In this document: positions 34,138-43,714 of the stretch, piece by piece | How the letters are laid out: each line of letters begins with the position of its first letter | Position numbering within the stretch: the first letter of the stretch is position 1 | Assembly: GCA_034509925.1 (NCBI GenBank) | Contig: CM067530.1 | Span: 5,564,001-5,628,000, forward strand | Length of the DNA stretch: 64,000 nucleotides | From: Hirudinaria manillensis | Lineage: Eukaryota > Annelida > Clitellata > Hirudinida > Hirudinidae | Direction: 5' to 3' | Translations under genes and position numbers: made by a program | Notes under the pieces: generated by a model | Databases searched by the model: none | The model's input: the letters and a program-made list of their open reading frames with translations, nothing else | What the model was told of the DNA's origin: nothing

Positions 34138-36189
34138 ATGGAAACGTGTGGTTATTACAACTCATTCGATAACAAAAACATTGAAGTACTCAGTCAGGAA
34201 GAAAATCAGGATTACGAAGTGTTCGTATCCAATCTGAGTTACGATGTGACAGAGGAAGAGCTGGAAGAACTCTTTATCACCAAGTTGCCCGTTAAGAGAG
34301 TCAGAATCTTTCGCAATGAAGACGGCTCGAGCTCGGGAACGGCCGAAGTGGTGTTTCACAGCATGTTCGACAGATTCAAGTCTTTCCTCATGTTCGGGAA
34401 CAAGACTTTGCAAGGACGTCGTTTGAGGTTAAAATGCGGAGGAGAAGCCGTTAGATTCGGTAGAAGTAGCTATGAAAATCATGTTAACGTTGACACGAGC
34501 GTCTACTGCGAAAGTGAATGTTACACAGAGAAATGGGAGGAAGAGTCGAACGATAACGCATATTCGACAACGAAAACGGTCGAGGAAGAAGACAAGGATT
34601 ACGAAGTGTTCGTATCCAATCTGAGTTACGATGTGACGGAGGAAGAGCTGGAAGCACACTTTCTCACCAAGTTGCCCGTCAAGAGAGTCAGAATCTTTCG
34701 CAATGAAGACGGCTCGAGCTCGGGAACGGCCGAAGTGGTGTTTCACAGCATGTTCGACAGGTTCAAGTCTTTCCTCATGTTCGGGAACAAGACTTTGCAA
34801 GGACGTCGTTTGAGGTTAAAATGCGGAGGAGAAGCCGTTAGATTCGGTAGAAGTAGCTATGAAAATCAGGCTACCGAAAACGTTGACACGAGCGTCTACT
34901 GCGAAAGTGAATGTTCCACAGAGAAATGGGAGGAAGAGTCGAACGATAACGCATATTCGACAACGAAAACGGTCGATGAAGAAGACAAGGATTACGAAGT
35001 GTTCGTATCCAATCTGAGTTACGATGTGACGGAGGAAGAGCTGGAAGCACACTTTATCACCAAGTTGCCCGTCAAGAGAGTCAGAATCTTTCGCAATGAA
35101 GACGGATCGAGCTCGGGAACGGCCGAAGTGGTGTTTCACAGCATGTTCGACAGGTTCAAGTCTTTCCTCATGTTCGGGAACAAGACTTTGCAAGGACGTC
35201 GTTTGAGGTTAAAATGCGGAGGAGAAGCCGTTAGATTCGGACGAAGTAGCTATGAAAATCAGGCTACCGAAAACGTTGACACGAGCGTCTACTGCGAAAG
35301 TGAATGTTCCACAGAGAAATGGGAGGAAGAGTCGAACGATAACGCATATTCGACAACGAAAACGGTCGATGAAGAAGACAAGGATTACGAAGTGTTCGTA
35401 TCCAATCTGAGTTACGATGTGACGGAGGAAGAGCTGGAAGCACACTTTCTCACCAAGTTGCCCGTCAAGAGAGTCAGAATCTTTCGCAATGAAGACGGCT
35501 CGAGCTCGGGAACGGCCGAAGTGGTGTTTCACAGCATGTTCGACAGGTTCAAGTCTTTCCTCATGTTCGGGAACAAGACTTTGCAAGGACGTCGTTTGAG
35601 GTTAAAATGCGGAGGAGAAGCCGTTAGATTCGGACGAAGTAGCTATGAAAATCAGGCTACCGAAAACGTTGACACGAGCGTCTACTGCGAAAGTGAATGT
35701 TCCACAGAGAAATGGGAGGAAGAGTCGAACGATAACGCATATTCGACAACGAAAACGGTCGATGAAGAAGACAAGGATTACGAAGTGTTCGTATCCAATC
35801 TGAGTTACGATGTGACGGAGGAAGAGCTGGAAGCACACTTTATCACCAAGTTGCCCGTCAAGAGAGTCAGAATCTTTCGCAATGAAGACGGATCGAGCTC
35901 GGGAACGGCCGAAGTGGTATTTCACAGCATGTTCGACAGATTCAAGTCTTTCCTTATGTTCGGGAACAAGAACTTGCAAGGACGTCGCTTGAGGTTAAAA
36001 TGCGGTGGAGCGGCGGTCGCACATAATAGCCGAAACGGATATTCGGAACGGATTTCTTGTGGACTAGACGAATATAAATGTTCTCTAAAAGAGCCTGTAC
36101 GTAAACAGCAACGGAAAAAATTGACAACTGCACATCACGACGTCATTCAAGATCTTCACCTGAGAAACCTTTACGTTGTTGTCGTCTAA
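34138..36189 (+). CDS. Poly-RRM protein 4, 5 RRM units, 683 aa
   Basis: Cap with NIEV instead of NTEV. Linkers in order: HVNV, then three QATE. Helix-1 forms run EELFITK, EAHFLTK, EAHFITK, EAHFLTK, EAHFITK, so the L/I variants alternate in steps of two units. The final unit has KNLQGR and the DVIQ tail. The spacer just upstream ends AAAGTTTAAAACC rather than AAAGTTAAAAACC. Confidence 0.87.
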   Translation: METCGYYNSFDNKNIEVLSQEENQDYEVFVSNLSYDVTEEELEELFITKLPVKRVRIFRNEDGSSSGTAEVVFHSMFDRFKSFLMFGNKTLQGRRLRLKCGGEAVRFGRSSYENHVNVDTSVYCESECYTEKWEEESNDNAYSTTKTVEEEDKDYEVFVSNLSYDVTEEELEAHFLTKLPVKRVRIFRNEDGSSSGTAEVVFHSMFDRFKSFLMFGNKTLQGRRLRLKCGGEAVRFGRSSYENQATENVDTSVYCESECSTEKWEEESNDNAYSTTKTVDEEDKDYEVFVSNLSYDVTEEELEAHFITKLPVKRVRIFRNEDGSSSGTAEVVFHSMFDRFKSFLMFGNKTLQGRRLRLKCGGEAVRFGRSSYENQATENVDTSVYCESECSTEKWEEESNDNAYSTTKTVDEEDKDYEVFVSNLSYDVTEEELEAHFLTKLPVKRVRIFRNEDGSSSGTAEVVFHSMFDRFKSFLMFGNKTLQGRRLRLKCGGEAVRFGRSSYENQATENVDTSVYCESECSTEKWEEESNDNAYSTTKTVDEEDKDYEVFVSNLSYDVTEEELEAHFITKLPVKRVRIFRNEDGSSSGTAEVVFHSMFDRFKSFLMFGNKNLQGRRLRLKCGGAAVAHNSRNGYSERISCGLDEYKCSLKEPVRKQQRKKLTTAHHDVIQDLHLRNLYVVVV

Positions 36190-36685
36190 AACCGCAAATT
36201 CTTTGCGCGATTCTTATTGCTGACCATTTTATCTGTCGAATTATATATTTATAATGTCGTATTTTTAATTTAACCGTTGACAATAAATGCATCAAACGAA
36301 ATCCATATAGAATCGTTTTAAAATACATATTTTTAATTGTTAGACATAAAAATTAGTTAATTTTGCATTGTTTTATTATAAATGTCGATGAACCGGATAT
36401 TTTTTTAAAAATTATTTTTGCATCTCTATCATCCATTAACGTTTGAATGTTAAATTATAAGTGAAAATTTAATAACGAAATCATTGCATTAGATGGTTTA
36501 TTTTTTATATCTTTTAGGGGTGAAAATATAATTAGTTAAACATTAAATTAGTGAAAGAAATTAATTAATTTATATATTTTTAAGATTCAGCATCTTTTTA
36601 GCGAACGACGATGCATTACTTAAGATAAATCTATCACACAAAAAAGCACCAATTAAAGTTTAAAAACCGTCTAAGAGAAACCGAA

Positions 36686-37945
36686 ATGGAAACGTGTGGT
36701 TATTACAACTCATTCGATAACAAAAACACTGAAGTACTCAGTCAGGAAGAAAATCAGGATTACGAAGTGTTCGTATCCAATCTGAGTTACGATGTGACAG
36801 AGGAAGAGCTAGAAGAACTCTTTACCACCAAGTTGCCCGTCAAGAGAGTCAGAATCTTTCGCAATGAAGACGGCTCGAGCTCGGGAACGGCCGAAGTGGT
36901 GTTTCACAGCATGTTCGACAGATTCAAGTCTTTCCTCATGTTCGGGAACAAGACTTTGCAAGGACGTCGTTTGAGGATAAAATGCGGAGGAGAAGCCGTT
37001 AGATTCGGTAGAAGTAGCTATGAAAATCATGTTAACGTTGACACGAGCGTCTACTGCGAAAGTGAATGTTACACAGAGAAATGGGAGGAAGAGTCGAACG
37101 ATAACGCATATTCGACAACGAAAACGGTCGATGAAGAAGACAAGGATTACGAAGTGTTCGTATCCAATCTGAGTTACGATGTGACGGAGGAAGAGCTGGA
37201 AGCACACTTTATCACCAAGTTGCCCGTCAAGAGAGTCAGAATCTTTCGCAATGAAGACGGATCGAGCTCGGGAACGGCCGAAGTGGTGTTTCACAGCATG
37301 TTCGACAGGTTCAAGTCTTTCCTCATGTTCGGGAACAAGACTTTGCAAGGACGTCGTTTGAGGTTAAAATGCGGAGGAGAAGCCGTTAGATTCGGTAGAA
37401 GTAGCTATGAAAATCATGTTAACGTTGACACGAGCGTCTACTGCGAAAGTGAATGTTACACAGAGAAATGGGAGGAAGAGTCGAACGATAACGCATATTC
37501 GACAACGAAAACGGTCGAGGAAGAAGACAAGGATTACGAAGTGTTCGTATCCAATCTGAGTTACGATGTGACGGAGGAAGAGCTGGAAGCACACTTTATC
37601 ACCAAGTTGCCCGTCAAGAGAGTCAGAATCTTTCGCAATGAAGACGGATCGAGCTCGGGAACGGCCGAAGTGGTATTTCACAGCATGTTCGACAGATTCA
37701 AGTCTTTCCTTATGTTCGGGAACAAGAATTTGCAAGGACGTCGCTTGAGGTTAAAATGCGGTGGAGCGGCGGTCGCACATAATAGCCGAAACGGATATTC
37801 GGAACGGATTTCTTGTGGACTAGACGAATATAAATGTTCTCTAAAAGAGCCTGTACGTAAACAGCAACGGAAAAAATTGACAACTGCACATCACGACGTC
37901 ATTCAAGATCTTCACCTGAGAAACCTTTACGTTGTTGTCGTCTAA
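36686..37945 (+). CDS. Poly-RRM protein 5, 3 RRM units, 419 aa
   Basis: The shortest complete member; both linkers are the short HVNV type. The first unit has EELFTTK (T for I), shared with the next gene, and a private RRLRIKCGG (I for L) in its last strand. The DVIQ tail is present. A related spacer subtype (AAATTATT) follows both this gene and the previous one. Confidence 0.87.
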   Translation: METCGYYNSFDNKNTEVLSQEENQDYEVFVSNLSYDVTEEELEELFTTKLPVKRVRIFRNEDGSSSGTAEVVFHSMFDRFKSFLMFGNKTLQGRRLRIKCGGEAVRFGRSSYENHVNVDTSVYCESECYTEKWEEESNDNAYSTTKTVDEEDKDYEVFVSNLSYDVTEEELEAHFITKLPVKRVRIFRNEDGSSSGTAEVVFHSMFDRFKSFLMFGNKTLQGRRLRLKCGGEAVRFGRSSYENHVNVDTSVYCESECYTEKWEEESNDNAYSTTKTVEEEDKDYEVFVSNLSYDVTEEELEAHFITKLPVKRVRIFRNEDGSSSGTAEVVFHSMFDRFKSFLMFGNKNLQGRRLRLKCGGAAVAHNSRNGYSERISCGLDEYKCSLKEPVRKQQRKKLTTAHHDVIQDLHLRNLYVVVV

Positions 37946-38440
37946 AACCGCAAATTCTTTGCGCGATTCTTATTGCTGACCATTTTATCTGTCGAATTAT
38001 ATATTTATAATGTCGTATTTTTAATTTAACCGTTGACAATAAATGCATCAAACGAAATCCATATAGAATCGTTTTAAAATACATATTTTTAATTGTTAGA
38101 CATAAAAATTAGTTAATTTTGCATTGTTTTATTATAAATGTCGATGAACCGGATATTTTTTAAAAAATTATTTTTGCATCTCTATCATCCATTAACGTTT
38201 GAATGTTAAATTATAAGTGAAAATTTAATAACGAAATCATTGCATTAGATGGTTTATTTTTTATATCTTTTAGGGGTGAAAATATAATTAGTTAAACATT
38301 AAATTAGTGAAAGAAATTAATTAATTTATATATTTTTAAGATTCAGCATCTTTTTAGCGAACGACGATGCATTACTTAAGATAAATCTATCACACAAAAA
38401 AGCACCAATTAAAGTTTAAAACCGTCTAAGAGAAACCGAA

Positions 38441-41400
38441 ATGGAAACGTGTGGTTATTACAACTCATTCGATAACAAAAACACTGAAGTACTCAGTCAG
38501 GAAGAAAATCAGGATTACGAAGTGTTCGTATCCAATCTGAGTTACGATGTGACAGAGGAAGAGCTAGAAGAACTCTTTACCACCAAGTTGCCCGTCAAGA
38601 GAGTCAGAATCTTTCGCAATGAAGACGGCTCGAGCTCGGGAACGGCCGAAGTGGTGTTTCACAGCATGTTCGACAGATTCAAGTCTTTCCTCATGTTCGG
38701 GAACAAGACTTTGCAAGGACGTCGTTTGAGGTTAAAATGCGGAGGAGAAGCCGTTAGATTCGGTAGAAGTAGCTATGAAAATCATGTTAACGTTGACACG
38801 AGCGTCTACTGCGAAAGTGAATGTTACACAGAGAAATGGGAGGAAGAGTCGAACGATAACGCATATTCGACAACGAAAACGGTCGAGGAAGAAGACAAGG
38901 ATTACGAAGTGTTCGTATCCAATCTGAGTTACGATGTGACGGAGGAAGAGCTGGAAGCACACTTTATCACCAAGTTGCCCGTCAAGAGAGTCAGAATCTT
39001 TCGCAATGAAGACGGCTCGAGCTCGGGAACGGCCGAAGTGGTGTTTCACAGCATGTTCGACAGGTTCAAGTCTTTCCTCATGTTCGGGAACAAGACTTTG
39101 CAAGGACGTCGTTTGAGGTTAAAATGCGGAGGAGAAGCCGTTAGATTCGGACGAAGTAGCTATGAAAATCAGGCTACCGAAAACGTTGACACGAGCGTCT
39201 ACTGCGAAAGTGAATGTTCCACAGAGAAATGGGAGGAAGAGTCGAACGATAACGCATATTCGACAACGAAAACGGTCGATGAAGAAGACAAGGATTACGA
39301 AGTGTTCGTATCCAATCTGAGTTACGATGTGACGGAGGAAGAGCTGGAAGCACACTTTATCACCAAGTTGCCCGTCAAGAGAGTCAGAATCTTTCGCAAT
39401 GAAGACGGATCGAGCTCGGGAACGGCCGAAGTGGTATTTCACAGCATGTTCGACAGATTCAAGTCTTTCCTCATGTTCGGGAACAAGACTTTGCAAGGAC
39501 GTCGTTTGAGGTTAAAATGCGGAGGAGAAGCCGTTAGATTCGGTAGAAGTAGCTATGAAAATCATGTTAACGTTGACACGAGCGTCTACTGCGAAAGTGA
39601 ATGTTACACAGAGAAATGGGAGGAAGAGTCGAACGATAACGCATATTCGACAACGAAAACGGTCGATGAAGAAGACAAGGATTACGAAGTGTTCGTATCC
39701 AATCTGAGTTACGATGTGACGGAGGAAGAGCTGAAAGCACACTTTCTCACCAAGTTGCCCGTCAAGAGAGTCAGAATCTTTCGCAATGAAGACGGCTCGA
39801 GCTCGGGAACGGCCGAAGTGGTGTTTCACAGCATGTTCGACAGGTTCAAGTCTTTCCTCATGTTCGGGAACAAGACTTTGCAAGGACGTCGTTTGAGGTT
39901 AAAATGCGGAGGAGAAGCCGTTAGATTCGGACGAAGTAGCTATGAAAATCAGGCTACCGAAAACGTTGACACGAGCGTCTACTGCGAAAGTGAATGTTCC
40001 ACAGAGAAATGGGAGGAAGAGTCGAACGATAACGCATATTCGACAACGAAAACGGTCGATGAAGAAGACAAGGATTACGAAGTGTTCGTATCCAATCTGA
40101 GTTACGATGTGACGGAGGAAGAGCTGGAAGCACACTTTATCACCAAGTTGCCCGTCAAGAGAGTCAGAATCTTTCGCAATGAAGACGGCTCGAGCTCGGG
40201 AACGGCCGAAGTGGTGTTTCACAGCATGTTCGACAGATTCAAGTCTTTCCTCATGTTCGGGAACAAGACTTTGCAAGGACGTCGTTTGAGGTTAAAATGC
40301 GGAGGAGAAGCCGTTAGATTCGGTAGAAGTAGCTATGAAAATCATGTTAACGTTGACACGAGCGTCTACTGCGAAAGTGAATGTTACACAGAGAAATGGG
40401 AGGAAGAGTCGAACGATAACGCATATTCGACAACGAAAACGGTCGAGGAAGAAGACAAGGATTACGAAGTGTTCGTATCCAATCTGAGTTACGATGTGAC
40501 GGAGGAAGAGCTGGAAGCACACTTTATCACCAAGTTGCCCGTCAAGAGAGTCAGAATCTTTCGCAATGAAGACGGATCGAGCTCGGGAACGGCCGAAGTG
40601 GTGTTTCACAGCATGTTCGACAGGTTCAAGTCTTTCCTCATGTTCGGGAACAAGACTTTGCAAGGACGTCGTTTGAGGTTAAAATGCGGAGGAGAAGCCG
40701 TTAGATTCGGACGAAGTAGCTATGAAAATCAGGCTACCGAAAACGTTGACACGAGCGTCTACTGCGAAAGTGAATGTTCCACAGAGAAACGGGAGGAAGA
40801 GTCGAACGATAACGCATATTCGACAACGAAAACGGTCGATGAAGAAGACAAGGATTACGAAGTGTTCGTATCCAATCTGAGTTACGATGTGACGGAGGAA
40901 GAGCTGGAAGCACACTTTATCACCAAGTTGCCCGTCAAGAGAGTCAGAATCTTTCGCAATGAAGACGGATCGAGCTCGGGAACGGCCGAAGTGGTATTTC
41001 ACAGCATGTTCGACAGGTTCAAGTCTTTCCTCATGTTCGGGAACAAGACTTTGCAAGGACGTCGTTTGAGGTTAAAATGCGGAGGAGAAGCCGTTAGATT
41101 CGGACGAAGTAGCTATGAAAATCAGGCTACCGAAAACGTTGACACGAGCGTCTACTGCGAAAGTGAATGTTCCACAGAGAAATGGGAGGAAGAGTCGAAC
41201 GATAACGCATATTCGACAACGAAAACGGTCGATGAAGAAGACAAGGATTACGAAGTGTTCGTATCCAATCTGAGTTACGATGTGACGGAGGAAGAGCTGG
41301 AAGCACACTTTATCACCAAGTTGCCCGTCAAGAGAGTCAGAATCTTTCGCAATGAAGACGGCTCGAGCTCGGGAACGGCCGAAGTGGTGTTTCACAGCAT

Positions 41401-43219
41401 GTTCGACAGGTTCAAGTCTTTCCTCATGTTCGGGAACAAGACTTTGCAAGGACGTCGTTTGAGGTTAAAATGCGGAGGAGAAGCCGTTAGATTCGGACGA
41501 AGTAGCTATGAAAATCAGGCTACCGAAAACGTTGACACGAGCGTCTACTGCGAAAGTGAATGTTCCACAGAGAAATGGGAGGAAGAGTCGAACGATAACG
41601 CATATTCGACAACGAAAACGGTCGATGAAGAAGACAAGGATTACGAAGTGTTCGTATCCAATCTGAGTTACGATGTGACGGAGGAAGAGCTGGAAGCACA
41701 CTTTATCACCAAGTTGCCCGTCAAGAGAGTCAGAATCTTTCGCAATGAAGACGGCTCGAGCTCGGGAACGGCCGAAGTGGTGTTTCACAGCATGTTCGAC
41801 AGGTTCAAGTCTTTCCTCATGTTCGGGAACAAGACTTTGCAAGGACGTCGTTTGAGGTTAAAATGCGGAGGAGAAGCCGTTAGATTCGGTAGAAGTAGCT
41901 ATGAAAATCATGTTAACGTTGACACGAGCGTCTACTGCGAAAGTGAATGTTACACAGAGAAATGGGAGGAAGAGTCGAACGATAACGCATATTCGACAAC
42001 GAAAACGGTCGATGAAGAAGACAAGGATTACGAAGTGTTCGTATCCAATCTGAGTTACGATGTGACAGAGGAAGAGCTAGAAGAACTCTTTACCACCAAG
42101 TTGCCCGTCAAGAGAGTCAGAATCTTTCGCAATGAAGACGGCTCGAGCTCGGGAACGGCCGAAGTGGTGTTTCACAGCATGTTCGACAGATTCAAGTCTT
42201 TCCTCATGTTCGGGAACAAGACTTTGCAAGGACGTCGTTTGAGGTTAAAATGCGGAGGAGAAGCCGTTAGATTCGGTAGAAGTAGCTATGAAAATCATGT
42301 TAACGTTGACACGAGCGTCTACTGCGAAAGTGAATGTTACACAGAGAAATGGGAGGAAGAGTCGAACGATAACGCATATTCGACAACGAAAACGGTCGAT
42401 GAAGAAGACAAGGATTACGAAGTGTTCGTATCCAATCTGAGTTACGATGTGACGGAGGAAGAGCTGGAAGCACACTTTATCACCAAGTTGCCCGTCAAGA
42501 GAGTCAGAATCTTTCGCAATGAAGACGGATCGAGCTCGGGAACGGCCGAAGTGGTGTTTCACAGCATGTTCGACAGGTTCAAGTCTTTCCTCATGTTCGG
42601 GAACAAGACTTTGCAAGGACGTCGTTTGAGGTTAAAATGCGGAGGAGAAGCCGTTAGATTCGGACGAAGTAGCTATGAAAATCAGGCTACCGAAAACGTT
42701 GACACGAGCGTCTACTGCGAAAGTGAATGTTCCACAGAGAAATGGGAGGAAGAGTCGAACGATAACGCATATTCGACAACGAAAACGGTCGATGAAGAAG
42801 ACAAGGATTACGAAGTGTTCGTATCCAATCTGAGTTACGATGTGACGGAGGAAGAGCTGGAAGCACACTTTATCACCAAGTTGCCCGTCAAGAGAGTCAG
42901 AATCTTTCGCAATGAAGACGGATCGAGCTCGGGAACGGCCGAAGTGGTATTTCACAGCATGTTCGACAGATTCAAGTCTTTCCTTATGTTCGGGAACAAG
43001 AATTTGCAAGGACGTCGCTTGAGGTTAAAATGCGGTGGAGCGGCGGTCGCACATAATAGCCGAAACGGATATTCGGAACGGATTTCTTGTGGACTAGACG
43101 AATATAAATGTTCTCTAAAAGAGCCTGTACGTAAACAGCAACGGAAAAAATTGACAACTGCACATCACGACATCATTCAAGATCTTCACCTGAGAAACCT
43201 TTACGTTGTTGTCGTCTAA
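38441..43219 (+). CDS. Poly-RRM protein 6, 12 RRM units, 1592 aa
   Basis: The longest member. Linkers in order: HV, QAT, HV, QAT, HV, QAT, QAT, QAT, HV, HV, QAT. Unit 10 has the first-unit helix EELFTTK at an internal site, and units 10-12 plus tail reproduce a whole three-unit gene minus its cap and spacer. This points to a fusion of two array genes by exchange at repeat level. Private changes: ELKAHFLTK (E to K) in unit 4 and STEKREEE (W to R) in the sixth linker. The frame is uninterrupted over 4.8 kb. If made, the protein would be about 180 kDa of tandem RRMs. Confidence 0.88.
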   Translation: METCGYYNSFDNKNTEVLSQEENQDYEVFVSNLSYDVTEEELEELFTTKLPVKRVRIFRNEDGSSSGTAEVVFHSMFDRFKSFLMFGNKTLQGRRLRLKCGGEAVRFGRSSYENHVNVDTSVYCESECYTEKWEEESNDNAYSTTKTVEEEDKDYEVFVSNLSYDVTEEELEAHFITKLPVKRVRIFRNEDGSSSGTAEVVFHSMFDRFKSFLMFGNKTLQGRRLRLKCGGEAVRFGRSSYENQATENVDTSVYCESECSTEKWEEESNDNAYSTTKTVDEEDKDYEVFVSNLSYDVTEEELEAHFITKLPVKRVRIFRNEDGSSSGTAEVVFHSMFDRFKSFLMFGNKTLQGRRLRLKCGGEAVRFGRSSYENHVNVDTSVYCESECYTEKWEEESNDNAYSTTKTVDEEDKDYEVFVSNLSYDVTEEELKAHFLTKLPVKRVRIFRNEDGSSSGTAEVVFHSMFDRFKSFLMFGNKTLQGRRLRLKCGGEAVRFGRSSYENQATENVDTSVYCESECSTEKWEEESNDNAYSTTKTVDEEDKDYEVFVSNLSYDVTEEELEAHFITKLPVKRVRIFRNEDGSSSGTAEVVFHSMFDRFKSFLMFGNKTLQGRRLRLKCGGEAVRFGRSSYENHVNVDTSVYCESECYTEKWEEESNDNAYSTTKTVEEEDKDYEVFVSNLSYDVTEEELEAHFITKLPVKRVRIFRNEDGSSSGTAEVVFHSMFDRFKSFLMFGNKTLQGRRLRLKCGGEAVRFGRSSYENQATENVDTSVYCESECSTEKREEESNDNAYSTTKTVDEEDKDYEVFVSNLSYDVTEEELEAHFITKLPVKRVRIFRNEDGSSSGTAEVVFHSMFDRFKSFLMFGNKTLQGRRLRLKCGGEAVRFGRSSYENQATENVDTSVYCESECSTEKWEEESNDNAYSTTKTVDEEDKDYEVFVSNLSYDVTEEELEAHFITKLPVKRVRIFRNEDGSSSGTAEVVFHSMFDRFKSFLMFGNKTLQGRRLRLKCGGEAVRFGRSSYENQATENVDTSVYCESECSTEKWEEESNDNAYSTTKTVDEEDKDYEVFVSNLSYDVTEEELEAHFITKLPVKRVRIFRNEDGSSSGTAEVVFHSMFDRFKSFLMFGNKTLQGRRLRLKCGGEAVRFGRSSYENHVNVDTSVYCESECYTEKWEEESNDNAYSTTKTVDEEDKDYEVFVSNLSYDVTEEELEELFTTKLPVKRVRIFRNEDGSSSGTAEVVFHSMFDRFKSFLMFGNKTLQGRRLRLKCGGEAVRFGRSSYENHVNVDTSVYCESECYTEKWEEESNDNAYSTTKTVDEEDKDYEVFVSNLSYDVTEEELEAHFITKLPVKRVRIFRNEDGSSSGTAEVVFHSMFDRFKSFLMFGNKTLQGRRLRLKCGGEAVRFGRSSYENQATENVDTSVYCESECSTEKWEEESNDNAYSTTKTVDEEDKDYEVFVSNLSYDVTEEELEAHFITKLPVKRVRIFRNEDGSSSGTAEVVFHSMFDRFKSFLMFGNKNLQGRRLRLKCGGAAVAHNSRNGYSERISCGLDEYKCSLKEPVRKQQRKKLTTAHHDIIQDLHLRNLYVVVV

Positions 43220-43714
43220 AACCGCAAATTCTTTGCGCGATTCTTATTGCTGACCATTTTATCTGTCGAATTATATATTTATAATGTCGTATTTTTAATT
43301 TAACCGTTGACAATAAATGCATCAAACGAAATCCATATAGAATCGTTTTAAAATACATATTTTTAATTGTTAGACATAAAAATTAGTTAATTTTGCATTG
43401 TTTTATTATAAATGTCGATGAACCGGATATTTTTTTTAAAACCATTTTTGCATCTCTATCATCCATTAACGTTTGAATGTTAAATTATAAGTGAAAATTT
43501 AATAACGAAATCATTGCATTAGATGGTTTATTTTTTATATCTTTTAGGGGTGAAAATATAATTAGTTAAACATTAAATTAGTGAAAGAAATTAATTAATT
43601 TATATATTTTTAAGATTCAGCATCTTTTTAGCGAACGACGATGCATTACTTAAGATAAATCTATCACACAAAAAAGCACCAATTAAAGTTAAAAACCGTC
43701 TAAGAGAAACCGAA

